A DNA stretch of 64,000 nucleotides from Chloroflexota bacterium. GTDB lineage: Bacteria; Chloroflexota; Anaerolineae; UBA1429. The stretch is from the NCBI GenBank assembly GCA_012729455.1, contig JAAYDC010000019.1:62001-126000 (forward strand), written 5' to 3'. Made by a program: the position numbers and the translations under genes. A model generated the notes under the pieces. That model saw only the letters and a program-made list of their open reading frames with translations. It was not told the origin of the DNA and did not search any database. Below are positions 50,372 to 61,214 of the stretch, one piece after another (the stretch's first letter is position 1; every line of letters begins with the position of its first letter).

Positions 50372-53263
50372 ATGACGCAAACTTACCGTGACCTGATCGA
50401 CCACATCGCGCGGCCGCCGCTCGAGTACGCGCCGGTGCCCTTTTGGTTCCTCAACGAGGTGCTCGAGCCCGAGCGGCTGGCCTGGCAGATGCGCCAGATG
50501 CACGCTCAGCACGTCGATGCGGCAGTGCTGCATCCGCGCCCGGGCTTGGTGACGGAATACCTCTCGCCCGATTTTTGGCGCGCGATCGAGGCCTGTCTGA
50601 CGACCGCCCAAGAGCTGGGCATGCGCGTCTGGCTCTATGACGAATACCCTTGGGCCAGCGGCATCGCCGCCGGGCAGGTGCCGGATGCCAGCCCCGACTA
50701 TGTGATGAAAAACATGGACCTGCTGGCTAACGACGTGGTGGGCCCCACGACGATCACCTGGCCTTACCCACAGCAGGGCGTCGGCCTGAGCGCCGCGCCG
50801 CTCTTGGGCGCCAACGAGATCGACGGCCAGCGCATTATCGACCTGCAGCCGCTCGCGCGGGATGGTCGCTTTACCTGGCAGGTACCCGAGGGCAGCTGGC
50901 GCGTGATGGCGGTCATCGCACGTAACGGCCTGACCACCTTTGACGACCCTTATGGCATGCAGCGCTGGGCCGATCTCACCAATGTGGATGGCGTCGAGCT
51001 CTTTATGCGCCTGACGCACGAACAGTACAAGGCGCGTTATGGCGAGTTGTTTGGCAACACCATCTGGAGCATCTTTACCGACGAACCGCCCTCGACTTTT
51101 CCAGCCTGGGGCACCTATATACCCAAGCGCTTCCGCGAGATCAAGGGCTACGAACTGACGGATATCCTGCCATTGTTATGGTACGACGGCGGCCCGCAGA
51201 CTGCTCGGGCGCGTTATGACTATTTCGATGTCGTGGCGCAGTGCTACGAAGAGGCCTTCTTCCGGCGCACCGGCGAGTGGTGCAGCGCCAACGGCCTTGA
51301 TCTGGGCGGCCATCTCCTGCTTGAAGAAAACCTGATCCTCAACACGCGTTTTATGACGCACGCCTTCAGGCAGCTGCGCCATCTGCAGATCCCGGGTGTC
51401 GACTGGATCTTTCCGGGACGCTTTGCAGCTTATGTGCCCAAGCTGGCAGCCTCAATTGCACACTGTTATGGGCGCGAGCGCGCCCTGTGCGAGACCTTTG
51501 CCCTGGCCGGGTGGCACGCCAATATGCAGTGGATGCGCTGGCAAACCCAGTGGCAGTTTGTAAACGGTGTCGATCTATTGGTTCCGCACGCCTTTTTCTA
51601 CTCGATCAGCGACACCGTGCCAATCCCGCCGGCGCCGGATAACATCGGTTACCGCTGGTACGACTGCCCGCCCTCGATGTTTTACCAGCAGCCCTACTGG
51701 CGCCATTACCACTGCTTTGCCGATCTCACCGCGCGCTCCAGCTATTTGCTGACGCGCGGCACACACGTTGCCGAGGCGGCCGTGTTCTACCCGATCAACA
51801 GTGTGTGGGCCGATTTCAACCTCTCGGACGGCTGGCTGCGCGGTGTGCACGCCAACACGCTCGAAGTGCCGGGCGGTTGGATCCACCCCGACAAGCTGGC
51901 CGAGGGCCCAGCCACGGTGGTGACCGATTCGTGTTACCGTGCCGTGATCGACGGTCTGCGTGACCACAACCTGGATGTCGACATCGTCGACGACGACACC
52001 CTGCGTGGCGCATCGGCAGCCGATGGGCGACTACTCGTACGCGATGAGACGTTCCAGGTGTTGATCTTGCCGGCAGTGCGCACCATCCAGCTCGCTACGC
52101 TTGAGTATATCGCCAAGCTGTGGCGCGACGGCGTGACGTTGGTCGCACTGCGGTCGCTGCCGCAGGGCTCGTGTGAGCATGGCGCCGACGACCCAGCCAT
52201 CGCCGCTTTGGTACGCGAGATCTGGGGTGAGGACCCCGTCAACAACGACCCGGCACGGCGCGCCCTGTTCTTTGATGGCGGCTTTGAGCCCGAGCTGGCG
52301 GGTGTAATGAGCACGCTTGAGCCGGCACTGACAATCGACACTCCCGAGGTCTACAGCCAGCATCGCCGCCTGGAGGATTGCGAGCTCTACTATATCGCCA
52401 GCATGCGCCCCGAAGCATGCCGCATCGAGGTGCGCCTGAACGCCATCGGCATCCCCGAGCTGATCGACCCGCAATCCGGCGTGTTGCCCGGCAGTCCGGT
52501 GTACCGTTATGAGTCTGACCAGACTGTCGTGCCCCTTCAACTCGAACCGTACGGCTCGATATGCATCGTGCTCAGGCCAGGACGTGCAGAGACACACATC
52601 ACCGCCACCAACCTGAGCACCCCGCGGTTCGTGGAGATGCCCGGCGGCTGGCAGGTGCAGGGCACCCAGACCAGTGCCGGCAAAGCCTGGGCGGAGTTGG
52701 CAATGCACGGTAAGACAGAACACGTGCAAGATACCGAGCCCTTTGCACCCGGCGAGCTTGTTTTAGCAGATGAATGGTGCTTTGAGGTGCTGCCAGAACC
52801 GCAGGATACCTTCTGGCACGCCGATCTCGACCAGCTCGAGCTGATGATCCCTGAGGGCGGTGTGCCGACCCATATGCGCACGGGCTCGTGGGCGGAGCAG
52901 GGCTTGCCGGGTTTCTCGGGCATCGCGCGCTATACGCAAACGGTCGAGCTGGGTGCCGAATGGGAAGGCCAGCCCTGTACCCTAGACCTGGGCGAGGTAG
53001 GAATCGCTGCGCAGGTCTACTGGAACGGTGAACTGGTGGGCGAGCGTGTCTGGGCACCTTACACCTTCCAGATCGACACCGTACATGCGGGCAGCAACAC
53101 CCTGGTAATCGAAGTGGCCAACACCCTGGCTAACTATATCTCGGTGCGCCACGCGGATTCCAAACTGCAGTGGGCGCATTTTACACCCGATCAGCTGGCC
53201 TCGGGGCTGCTTTCTCCGGTGCGGTTGCTGCGCCAACGACGCGTAGTGTTGCAGGTGCACTAA
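50372..53263 (+). CDS. GH106-like glycosyl hydrolase (alpha-L-rhamnosidase-related)
   Basis: 963 residues. The N-terminal barrel has the GH106 pattern: VPFWFLNEVLEPERLAWQM, AAVLHPRPGL, MRVWLYDEYPWASGIAAG, and SIFTDEPPSTF with the likely catalytic acid. The region near 400-470 has FVNGVDLLVPHAFFYSI. The C-terminus (from about 850) is a GH2-like sugar-binding beta-sandwich (AAQVYWNGELVGERVWAPY). No signal peptide, so the substrate would be processed inside the cell. Rhamnose or another deoxy-sugar glycoside is inferred, not shown. Confidence 0.85.
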   Translation: MTQTYRDLIDHIARPPLEYAPVPFWFLNEVLEPERLAWQMRQMHAQHVDAAVLHPRPGLVTEYLSPDFWRAIEACLTTAQELGMRVWLYDEYPWASGIAAGQVPDASPDYVMKNMDLLANDVVGPTTITWPYPQQGVGLSAAPLLGANEIDGQRIIDLQPLARDGRFTWQVPEGSWRVMAVIARNGLTTFDDPYGMQRWADLTNVDGVELFMRLTHEQYKARYGELFGNTIWSIFTDEPPSTFPAWGTYIPKRFREIKGYELTDILPLLWYDGGPQTARARYDYFDVVAQCYEEAFFRRTGEWCSANGLDLGGHLLLEENLILNTRFMTHAFRQLRHLQIPGVDWIFPGRFAAYVPKLAASIAHCYGRERALCETFALAGWHANMQWMRWQTQWQFVNGVDLLVPHAFFYSISDTVPIPPAPDNIGYRWYDCPPSMFYQQPYWRHYHCFADLTARSSYLLTRGTHVAEAAVFYPINSVWADFNLSDGWLRGVHANTLEVPGGWIHPDKLAEGPATVVTDSCYRAVIDGLRDHNLDVDIVDDDTLRGASAADGRLLVRDETFQVLILPAVRTIQLATLEYIAKLWRDGVTLVALRSLPQGSCEHGADDPAIAALVREIWGEDPVNNDPARRALFFDGGFEPELAGVMSTLEPALTIDTPEVYSQHRRLEDCELYYIASMRPEACRIEVRLNAIGIPELIDPQSGVLPGSPVYRYESDQTVVPLQLEPYGSICIVLRPGRAETHITATNLSTPRFVEMPGGWQVQGTQTSAGKAWAELAMHGKTEHVQDTEPFAPGELVLADEWCFEVLPEPQDTFWHADLDQLELMIPEGGVPTHMRTGSWAEQGLPGFSGIARYTQTVELGAEWEGQPCTLDLGEVGIAAQVYWNGELVGERVWAPYTFQIDTVHAGSNTLVIEVANTLANYISVRHADSKLQWAHFTPDQLASGLLSPVRLLRQRRVVLQVH

Positions 53264-53310
53264 GCATGAGTTATGAGTGGCTGCGGCTTGAGCGCAGCGG
53301 GGAGCGAACA

Positions 53311-53344
53311 ATGGGCTCGGAGGATACCTCCGAGCCCATTTCTA
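53311..53344. terminator. Bidirectional intrinsic terminator
   Basis: ATGGGCTCGGAGG (53311-53323), loop ATA, CCTCCGAGCCCAT (53327-53339), then TTTCT. It separates the converging GH106-like and SGNH genes. Confidence 0.85.
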
Positions 53345-53351
53345 TGTACGA

Positions 53352-54308
53352 TCAGCCGGGGAAGGCTGCCAGCATAGCTTGCAGATAGAGCCAATGCCCG
53401 AAATCGTTGGGGTGGTTGATGTTGTTACCCAGCAGGCTGGGCAGGTTCTTGCGCCTTAGCACACGCGCCCAAGTGGTGTGAACATCCGCGTAGGCAGCTT
53501 TCTCATCGACGGCCAGCTGGCGGGTGGCATCAGCTATCTCATCAGAGTTGCCGCTGGCATACTTCCACAGCGGATTGGGCGGAAAGGTCGAGATCAGCAT
53601 CACTTCGGCGGGCGTCTCGGCGCGGATGCGGGCGATGATCGTGCGCATGTTGGCGACGAACTCATCTTTGGGAGTGCGCAGGTCATTCATGCCGAACGCC
53701 AGCAGCACCAGGTCGGGCTGGCGGGTGAGTACCTTTTCATCCAGGCGCTGTACGCCCTGGAGGCTGGCATCCCCGCCGGTCGCGCCATTCTCAGATTCGA
53801 TCTGCGCGCGCGGATAGCGTTTGGCAAGCTCCGCCACCCACAGCTCCTGATACCGCAACGGCACCTCGCTGGCCTCGCCGCCGGCGGTGATACTGTCGCC
53901 ATAGGCGATCACTTTGAACGGTCCGCCAGCCTGCAGCATGCCAACGGTGCGTGGCAGGAGGTGGGCTTGCGAGTTGGCATCCGCGAGTAGGTATGCTTGC
54001 GGGGCGCGATAATCGACCCACACAAAGTGCGCGTGGTTGCTAAAGACGGGCAGTTCGGTGTGGTCGAACCCATGCAGGCCGTACATGTTATTGGTGGCAA
54101 AGTTGGGGACGGCCGAATCGGCCGTGCGCCGGATTGAGCCGGCCGCATAATCGACGATGTAATCCTTGCCCTCCACATAAACCACGCAGCCGTTTGCCTC
54201 AGGCTTGTAGCAGCTGCGCACCGCCACAGAGCCGGCTTCTAGCTGGCCATAGCACAGCTTGCCGGGCTCCTGATCGACCAATACGAGGCTATCACCGATG
54301 ATCTGCAT
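53352..54308 (-). CDS. SGNH/GDSL hydrolase with N-terminal beta domain
   Basis: 318 residues. The catalytic Ser is in FKVIAYGDSITAGGE near residue 136; the oxyanion Gly and Asn are in GATGGDASL and LLAFGMNDLR; the Asp/His pair is in NHPNDFGHWLYLQ near 302. The first 120 residues are beta-rich and may bind carbohydrate, similar to acetyl-xylan esterase-type proteins. No clear signal peptide. Deacylation of a carbohydrate is likely. Confidence 0.88.
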   Translation of the reverse strand: MQIIGDSLVLVDQEPGKLCYGQLEAGSVAVRSCYKPEANGCVVYVEGKDYIVDYAAGSIRRTADSAVPNFATNNMYGLHGFDHTELPVFSNHAHFVWVDYRAPQAYLLADANSQAHLLPRTVGMLQAGGPFKVIAYGDSITAGGEASEVPLRYQELWVAELAKRYPRAQIESENGATGGDASLQGVQRLDEKVLTRQPDLVLLAFGMNDLRTPKDEFVANMRTIIARIRAETPAEVMLISTFPPNPLWKYASGNSDEIADATRQLAVDEKAAYADVHTTWARVLRRKNLPSLLGNNINHPNDFGHWLYLQAMLAAFPG

Positions 54309-54329
54309 CTCTCTCCTTATTGCGGTCGG

Positions 54330-57153
<2,824 letters not shown>

Positions 57154-57212
57154 GAGGCTCCTTCGACGCGCTATTCTACCATTAATAGCGCCCTGATGAA
57201 ATAACTGTCCAC

Positions 57213-58241
57213 TCAGCCCAGCAGGCTGTGGCGGCGCGCAATACGCTCGGGCAAGTCGCCAATATCGACTTCGTGCATCTGGGCGGTGCCCAATGAATCC
57301 GCCACCGCGACGCCCGTCAGTACCCCCAAGGTAGCCGAGACGCTGTTGGCAAGCGCCTCTAGATGATAGCCGCCCTCCAGGCAAAACGCCAGGCGTCCGT
57401 CACACAGCTCATCAGCCCAGGCCACCAGCCGCGCGGTGATCGCTGCGTACGAACCGACCGTCAGCAGCATACCTGCCAGCGGGTCAGCCCAATGGGCATC
57501 ATAACCCGCCGATACGAGCAGCAGCTGCGGCCGGTAACGACGCAGTGCCGGCCCCACCAGCTCATCAAACACATGAATAAAGCCCTGCTCGCCGGTAAAC
57601 GGCGGTAAGGGGATGTTCAGTGTGGTCCCACGGCCTTCCCCACTGCCAGTATCACGCCAATTACCGGTGGCAGGATACAGCGGCGACTGATGGGTGGAGA
57701 TATACAGCACGCGCGGGTCGGTCCAAAAGGCCGATGCCGTACCGTTGCCATGGTGCACGTCGATATCGATGATCGCCAGGCGCTTGACCCAGCCGCGGGT
57801 CAACGCCACACGCGCTGCCACCGCGGCGTTGTTAAACAGGCAAAAACCCATCGCTCGGCATGCCGTAGCATGATGCCCCGGCGGCCGCACCAAAGCAAAA
57901 GTGCGCTTCAGGTCACCATGCACCACCATCTCGACGGCCTGCAGGGTAGCCCCCACTGCCAACAAGGTCGCGCGGAACGACCCGGCACTGACATAGGTGT
58001 CGCTATCCAGCTCGCCGCCACCGTCTTCAGCCAATGAGCGGATCAGGCTCAGCAGCTCACGGGTGTGATAATGCAGCACCTCTGCCTCAGTAGCAGGTCG
58101 GGCTGTGACCTGCTGAAGGCGATCCATCACCCCATCCTGCCGAAGATGCTCGATGATCGCCTGCAGGCGCTCCGGACTCTCAGGGCAAGTGCCCATCACG
58201 TGCGCCAGACAATCCTGGTGATAGATTAATCCGGTTGACAT
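57213..58241 (-). CDS. Histone-deacetylase-family amidohydrolase
   Basis: 342 residues of the arginase/deacetylase fold. Zinc and charge-relay motifs: VRPPGHHAT, IIDIDVHHGNGTASAFW and VSAGYDAHWADPLAG. Bacterial members act on acetylpolyamines, acetoin (AcuC) or other acyl-amides. The substrate is not determined by sequence. Near-consensus length for the family. Confidence 0.92.
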   Translation of the reverse strand: MSTGLIYHQDCLAHVMGTCPESPERLQAIIEHLRQDGVMDRLQQVTARPATEAEVLHYHTRELLSLIRSLAEDGGGELDSDTYVSAGSFRATLLAVGATLQAVEMVVHGDLKRTFALVRPPGHHATACRAMGFCLFNNAAVAARVALTRGWVKRLAIIDIDVHHGNGTASAFWTDPRVLYISTHQSPLYPATGNWRDTGSGEGRGTTLNIPLPPFTGEQGFIHVFDELVGPALRRYRPQLLLVSAGYDAHWADPLAGMLLTVGSYAAITARLVAWADELCDGRLAFCLEGGYHLEALANSVSATLGVLTGVAVADSLGTAQMHEVDIGDLPERIARRHSLLG

Positions 58242-58258
58242 GTGCTTGCCCTGCGGTG

Positions 58259-59149
58259 TCAGGTCAGCGTCTTGCGAAAGCCCCAGTAGGCACGGTGTAT
58301 CTGCGCGCCGATCTCGTTCGTATAAAAATTGACAGGCCCCGCCCAGCAGATCTCCATGATGCTATCGCCGCGTGCGCGCAGATCCTGGGCGCAGCGCTTT
58401 AGGAGCACACTGCCGATCCCGCGGCGGCGCATATCCGGGCGCGTACCGGTCGGCCCGAAACAACCATAGCCTGTCACATCATAAACCGCAAAAGCGATCA
58501 CTTCATCGCCGTGCACTGCCACATAGAGCGGTGTGGGCGAAAAACGCTGTACATCCTCGACTTCAAGCAACCAGCCGCGGCTGAAAAACTGCAGCGCCAG
58601 GCCTTTGGTGGAAGCCAGGTCGTCAGCGGTGGCGCGGCGAATGGCGATGCCCTGGCCAGCGAGCGCCTCTTCGGCGGATGCGGTATCCAGATCGGCAGAA
58701 TCAAGGTCGACGCGCATATCCACCCTGGCGTTGCGATCGGTCTCATAATCCTCTTTCATCAGCAGCGAGATCGCGGCACTGCGACAGAGCTCAACGCCCG
58801 GCCAGAAATAGCCTGGCCCGGAGCCCTCGGCGGCTACCTGGGTAAGGCCTTGCGCCCAGCAGCGCTCGTGAAAGGTATGGATCAGGTCGGTGGCGATGCC
58901 GCGGCGGCGGTAATCCGGATGTACGCCAAAGAGCGTGATGATGCCGCGGTTCTCGCGCACCACGCTCAGCAGGAACCCCACCAGACGGCCGTCCTCGCGC
59001 GCCCCGAGCAGCAAGTCGCGCCGTACGCTGATCTCATCAAATGTACGCGCCCGAAGAGCCGCCTCGTTGAGCGGACGCTCATAGGCCGTGGTGTGGGCCA
59101 ATTCGATTAATTCGGGCAGGTCACTCTCTTGCAGAGTAATAACTTGCAC
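58259..59149 (-). CDS. Double GNAT acetyltransferase-like protein
   Basis: 296 residues with two GNAT folds. The first has the acetyl-CoA loop VHPDYRRRGIATDLIH near residue 80; the second has TRPDMRRRGIGSVLLKRCAQDL near 240. Similar two-GNAT proteins occur in mycothiol synthase and in unassigned acetyltransferases. GGAGG is before GTG 59149, preferred over the longer frame from 59200. Substrate unknown. Confidence 0.85.
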   Translation of the reverse strand: MQVITLQESDLPELIELAHTTAYERPLNEAALRARTFDEISVRRDLLLGAREDGRLVGFLLSVVRENRGIITLFGVHPDYRRRGIATDLIHTFHERCWAQGLTQVAAEGSGPGYFWPGVELCRSAAISLLMKEDYETDRNARVDMRVDLDSADLDTASAEEALAGQGIAIRRATADDLASTKGLALQFFSRGWLLEVEDVQRFSPTPLYVAVHGDEVIAFAVYDVTGYGCFGPTGTRPDMRRRGIGSVLLKRCAQDLRARGDSIMEICWAGPVNFYTNEIGAQIHRAYWGFRKTLT

Positions 59150-59221
59150 ACATCCTCCAGCACCGCCCCATACATCTGCTCTATTATACGCGAAAGCCAT
59201 CTTTCAGGCGATGCTGACGCC

Positions 59222-59250
59222 TTGACAAGCACCCGCGGCTATGGCATAAA
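59222..59250 (+). promoter_or_regulatory. Promoter of the phosphofructokinase gene
   Basis: TTGACA (59222-59227), 17 bases, CATAAA (59245-59250). The predicted start is near 59257, on an in-frame ATG, so ATG 59275 is the better translation start. Confidence 0.6.
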
Positions 59251-59274
59251 AAGCCAATGGTAGAGACTAAACCC

Positions 59275-60246
59275 ATGCAACGCATAGCGGTTTTGACCAG
59301 CGGCGGCGATGCCCCGGGTATGAATGCCGCCATCCGTGCGGTGGTGCGTACCGGCATCGCCGCCGGTATTGAAGTCTATGGGGTGCGCAACGGATATGCC
59401 GGGCTGATTGCCGACGAGATGATCTACCTCGACCGGCGCGATGTCGGCAACATCATGCAGTTGGGCGGCACCTTTTTGGGCAGTGCGCGCTGCCCTGAGT
59501 TTATGACCATAGAGGGCCGTCAGCGCGCCCTCGATCATCTGGCCGCGCGCGGCATCGAGGCACTGGTGGTAATCGGCGGAAATGGCTCGCAGACCGGCTC
59601 ATACGAGCTCTCGCAGATGGGTTACCCGGTAGTAGGCGTAGCCTCGACCATCGACAACGACCTGGAAGGCAGCGACATCACCATCGGCGTGGATACCGCC
59701 ATTAACGTGGCACTCGAGGCGATTGATCGGCTGAAGGTGACGGCTGCCTCGCATCGGCGTGCCTTTTTGGTTGAGGTGATGGGCCGCAAGTGCGGTTATG
59801 TGGCATTGATGGCCGGCATCGCCGGCGGTGCCGAAATGGTGGTGATCCCGGAGCGCGAGATGTCGCCCGAGCAAGTCGCCCATCAGATTAAAGCCGCCTA
59901 CGACCGCGGCAAGAACCACGCCATGGTGGTGGTGGCCGAAGGGGCTGTCAACAACGCCAAAAAGCTGATCGATTACTTTGCCGCCAACCCGGGCGCGACC
60001 GGCTTTAGCCCGCGTGCTACGATCCTCGGCCACGTGCAGCGCGGCGCCCTGCCGACGGCATCCGACCGGTTGCTGGCCAGCCGCCTGGGTGAGGGCGCGG
60101 TGCGTGCCCTGCTGGATGGTAAGAGCGGCGTATTGGTGGGCATCCGCGACGATCAGATCGTCACCACCCCGCTGGCCGAGATCGTCGGCAAGCAGAAACC
60201 GCTCGATCTGCGCCTGTTCGACCTCGCCCAGATGATGGCGCAATAG
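59275..60246 (+). CDS. pfkA: 6-phosphofructokinase
   Basis: 323 residues. It has [18 protein letters not shown] at the nucleotide site, the loop [13 protein letters not shown] (Gly at the position that favours ATP rather than pyrophosphate), [13 protein letters not shown] with the catalytic Asp, [12 protein letters not shown] and the C-terminal [15 protein letters not shown]. It commits fructose 6-phosphate to glycolysis. Asn in GGNGS in place of the usual Asp is a minor oddity. Confidence 0.93.
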   Translation: MQRIAVLTSGGDAPGMNAAIRAVVRTGIAAGIEVYGVRNGYAGLIADEMIYLDRRDVGNIMQLGGTFLGSARCPEFMTIEGRQRALDHLAARGIEALVVIGGNGSQTGSYELSQMGYPVVGVASTIDNDLEGSDITIGVDTAINVALEAIDRLKVTAASHRRAFLVEVMGRKCGYVALMAGIAGGAEMVVIPEREMSPEQVAHQIKAAYDRGKNHAMVVVAEGAVNNAKKLIDYFAANPGATGFSPRATILGHVQRGALPTASDRLLASRLGEGAVRALLDGKSGVLVGIRDDQIVTTPLAEIVGKQKPLDLRLFDLAQMMAQ

Positions 60247-60256
60247 AGGCGCCGCG

Positions 60257-61207
60257 ATGCCCGCACCTGGCAGTGATGCTGTTCAGATCTATACCGATGG
60301 CGGCTGCGACCCGAACCCCGGCCCCGGCGGTTGGGGCGCGGTGCTCATCTATGGGCTGAAAACCCTCGAGCTCTCGGGCGGTGAGGCTGCCTCGACCAAC
60401 AACCGCATGGAGCTCACCGCGGCGATCGAAGCCCTGCGCAGCCTCAAGCGTGCCTGTGTCGTCACTCTCTGCACCGATTCGCGTTACCTGCAAAAAGGGA
60501 TCAGCAAGTGGCTGGAAGGCTGGAAGCGCCAGGGCTGGAAAAAGGCCAACGGGCAGCCGGTCGAAAACCAGGACCTCTGGCAAGCCCTGGATGAGCAGGC
60601 TGCGCGCCACCAGGTGGAATGGCTGTGGGTGCGCGGGCATCATGGCAACCCGCTCAACGAGCGCGCCGACCAGCTGGCTACCCAGGCACGCCGCAACCGC
60701 CAGCTGAGCCCCAAAGCTGTGGTATCCAAGCGCCCCACTCAGGCCATGGCTGACCGTGTGATCCCGCGCGTGGCGATCTATTGCCGTGCCTGTACGCTGG
60801 GGGTGCCCGGTCCGGCTGGTTATGCCGCCACCATTGTGCGCGACGGGGCGCCCCCGAAGACCGTCTCAGGCGGCTGGAAGCTGGCCACCAGCAATGTGAT
60901 GGAGCTGTGGGCAGCAGTAGCCGGCCTGCGTGCGCTCAAAGAACGCTCACAGGTGACGCTCTTTACCACCTCCAAGTACGTGTTCGATAACGTTACCCGC
61001 CAGCTCCAAAACTGGGAGCGCAACCACTGGCGCACCAAAGCAGGCCAGGAAGTCAAGAACCTGGAGATCTGGCAAGAGCTGGTAGCCGTGCAGGGTGACC
61101 ACGACATCACCTGGCGGCACCTCTCGGCCGATTCGCGCGGTGAATATGCCGAGGCAGCTGCCAAGATCGCACGACGCGAAGCTAAAGCTCAAGCCAGGCA
61201 ACCCTGA
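60257..61207 (+). CDS. rnhA: Tandem ribonuclease HI protein with degenerate second domain
   Basis: 316 residues. Domain 1 (about 8-150) is a complete RNase [19 protein letters not shown] (Asp), [13 protein letters not shown] (Glu), [12 protein letters not shown] (Asp) and [14 protein letters not shown] (Asp/His). Domain 2 (about 170-310) keeps the fold ([28 protein letters not shown]) but has [16 protein letters not shown] in place of the first Asp and TTSKY in place of TDS, so it should not be catalytic. The second copy probably binds RNA:DNA hybrid or the partner protein. Follows pfkA by 10 bases and precedes recJ by 7. Confidence 0.9.
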   Translation: MPAPGSDAVQIYTDGGCDPNPGPGGWGAVLIYGLKTLELSGGEAASTNNRMELTAAIEALRSLKRACVVTLCTDSRYLQKGISKWLEGWKRQGWKKANGQPVENQDLWQALDEQAARHQVEWLWVRGHHGNPLNERADQLATQARRNRQLSPKAVVSKRPTQAMADRVIPRVAIYCRACTLGVPGPAGYAATIVRDGAPPKTVSGGWKLATSNVMELWAAVAGLRALKERSQVTLFTTSKYVFDNVTRQLQNWERNHWRTKAGQEVKNLEIWQELVAVQGDHDITWRHLSADSRGEYAEAAAKIARREAKAQARQP

Positions 61208-61214
61208 AGCCGCC

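Noticed and set aside
57154-57384. Long N-terminal extension of the 56221-57153 membrane protein
   Set aside because: The extended part is antisense to the HDAC-like gene end and of low complexity; GTG 57153 with AAGGAG is a better start.
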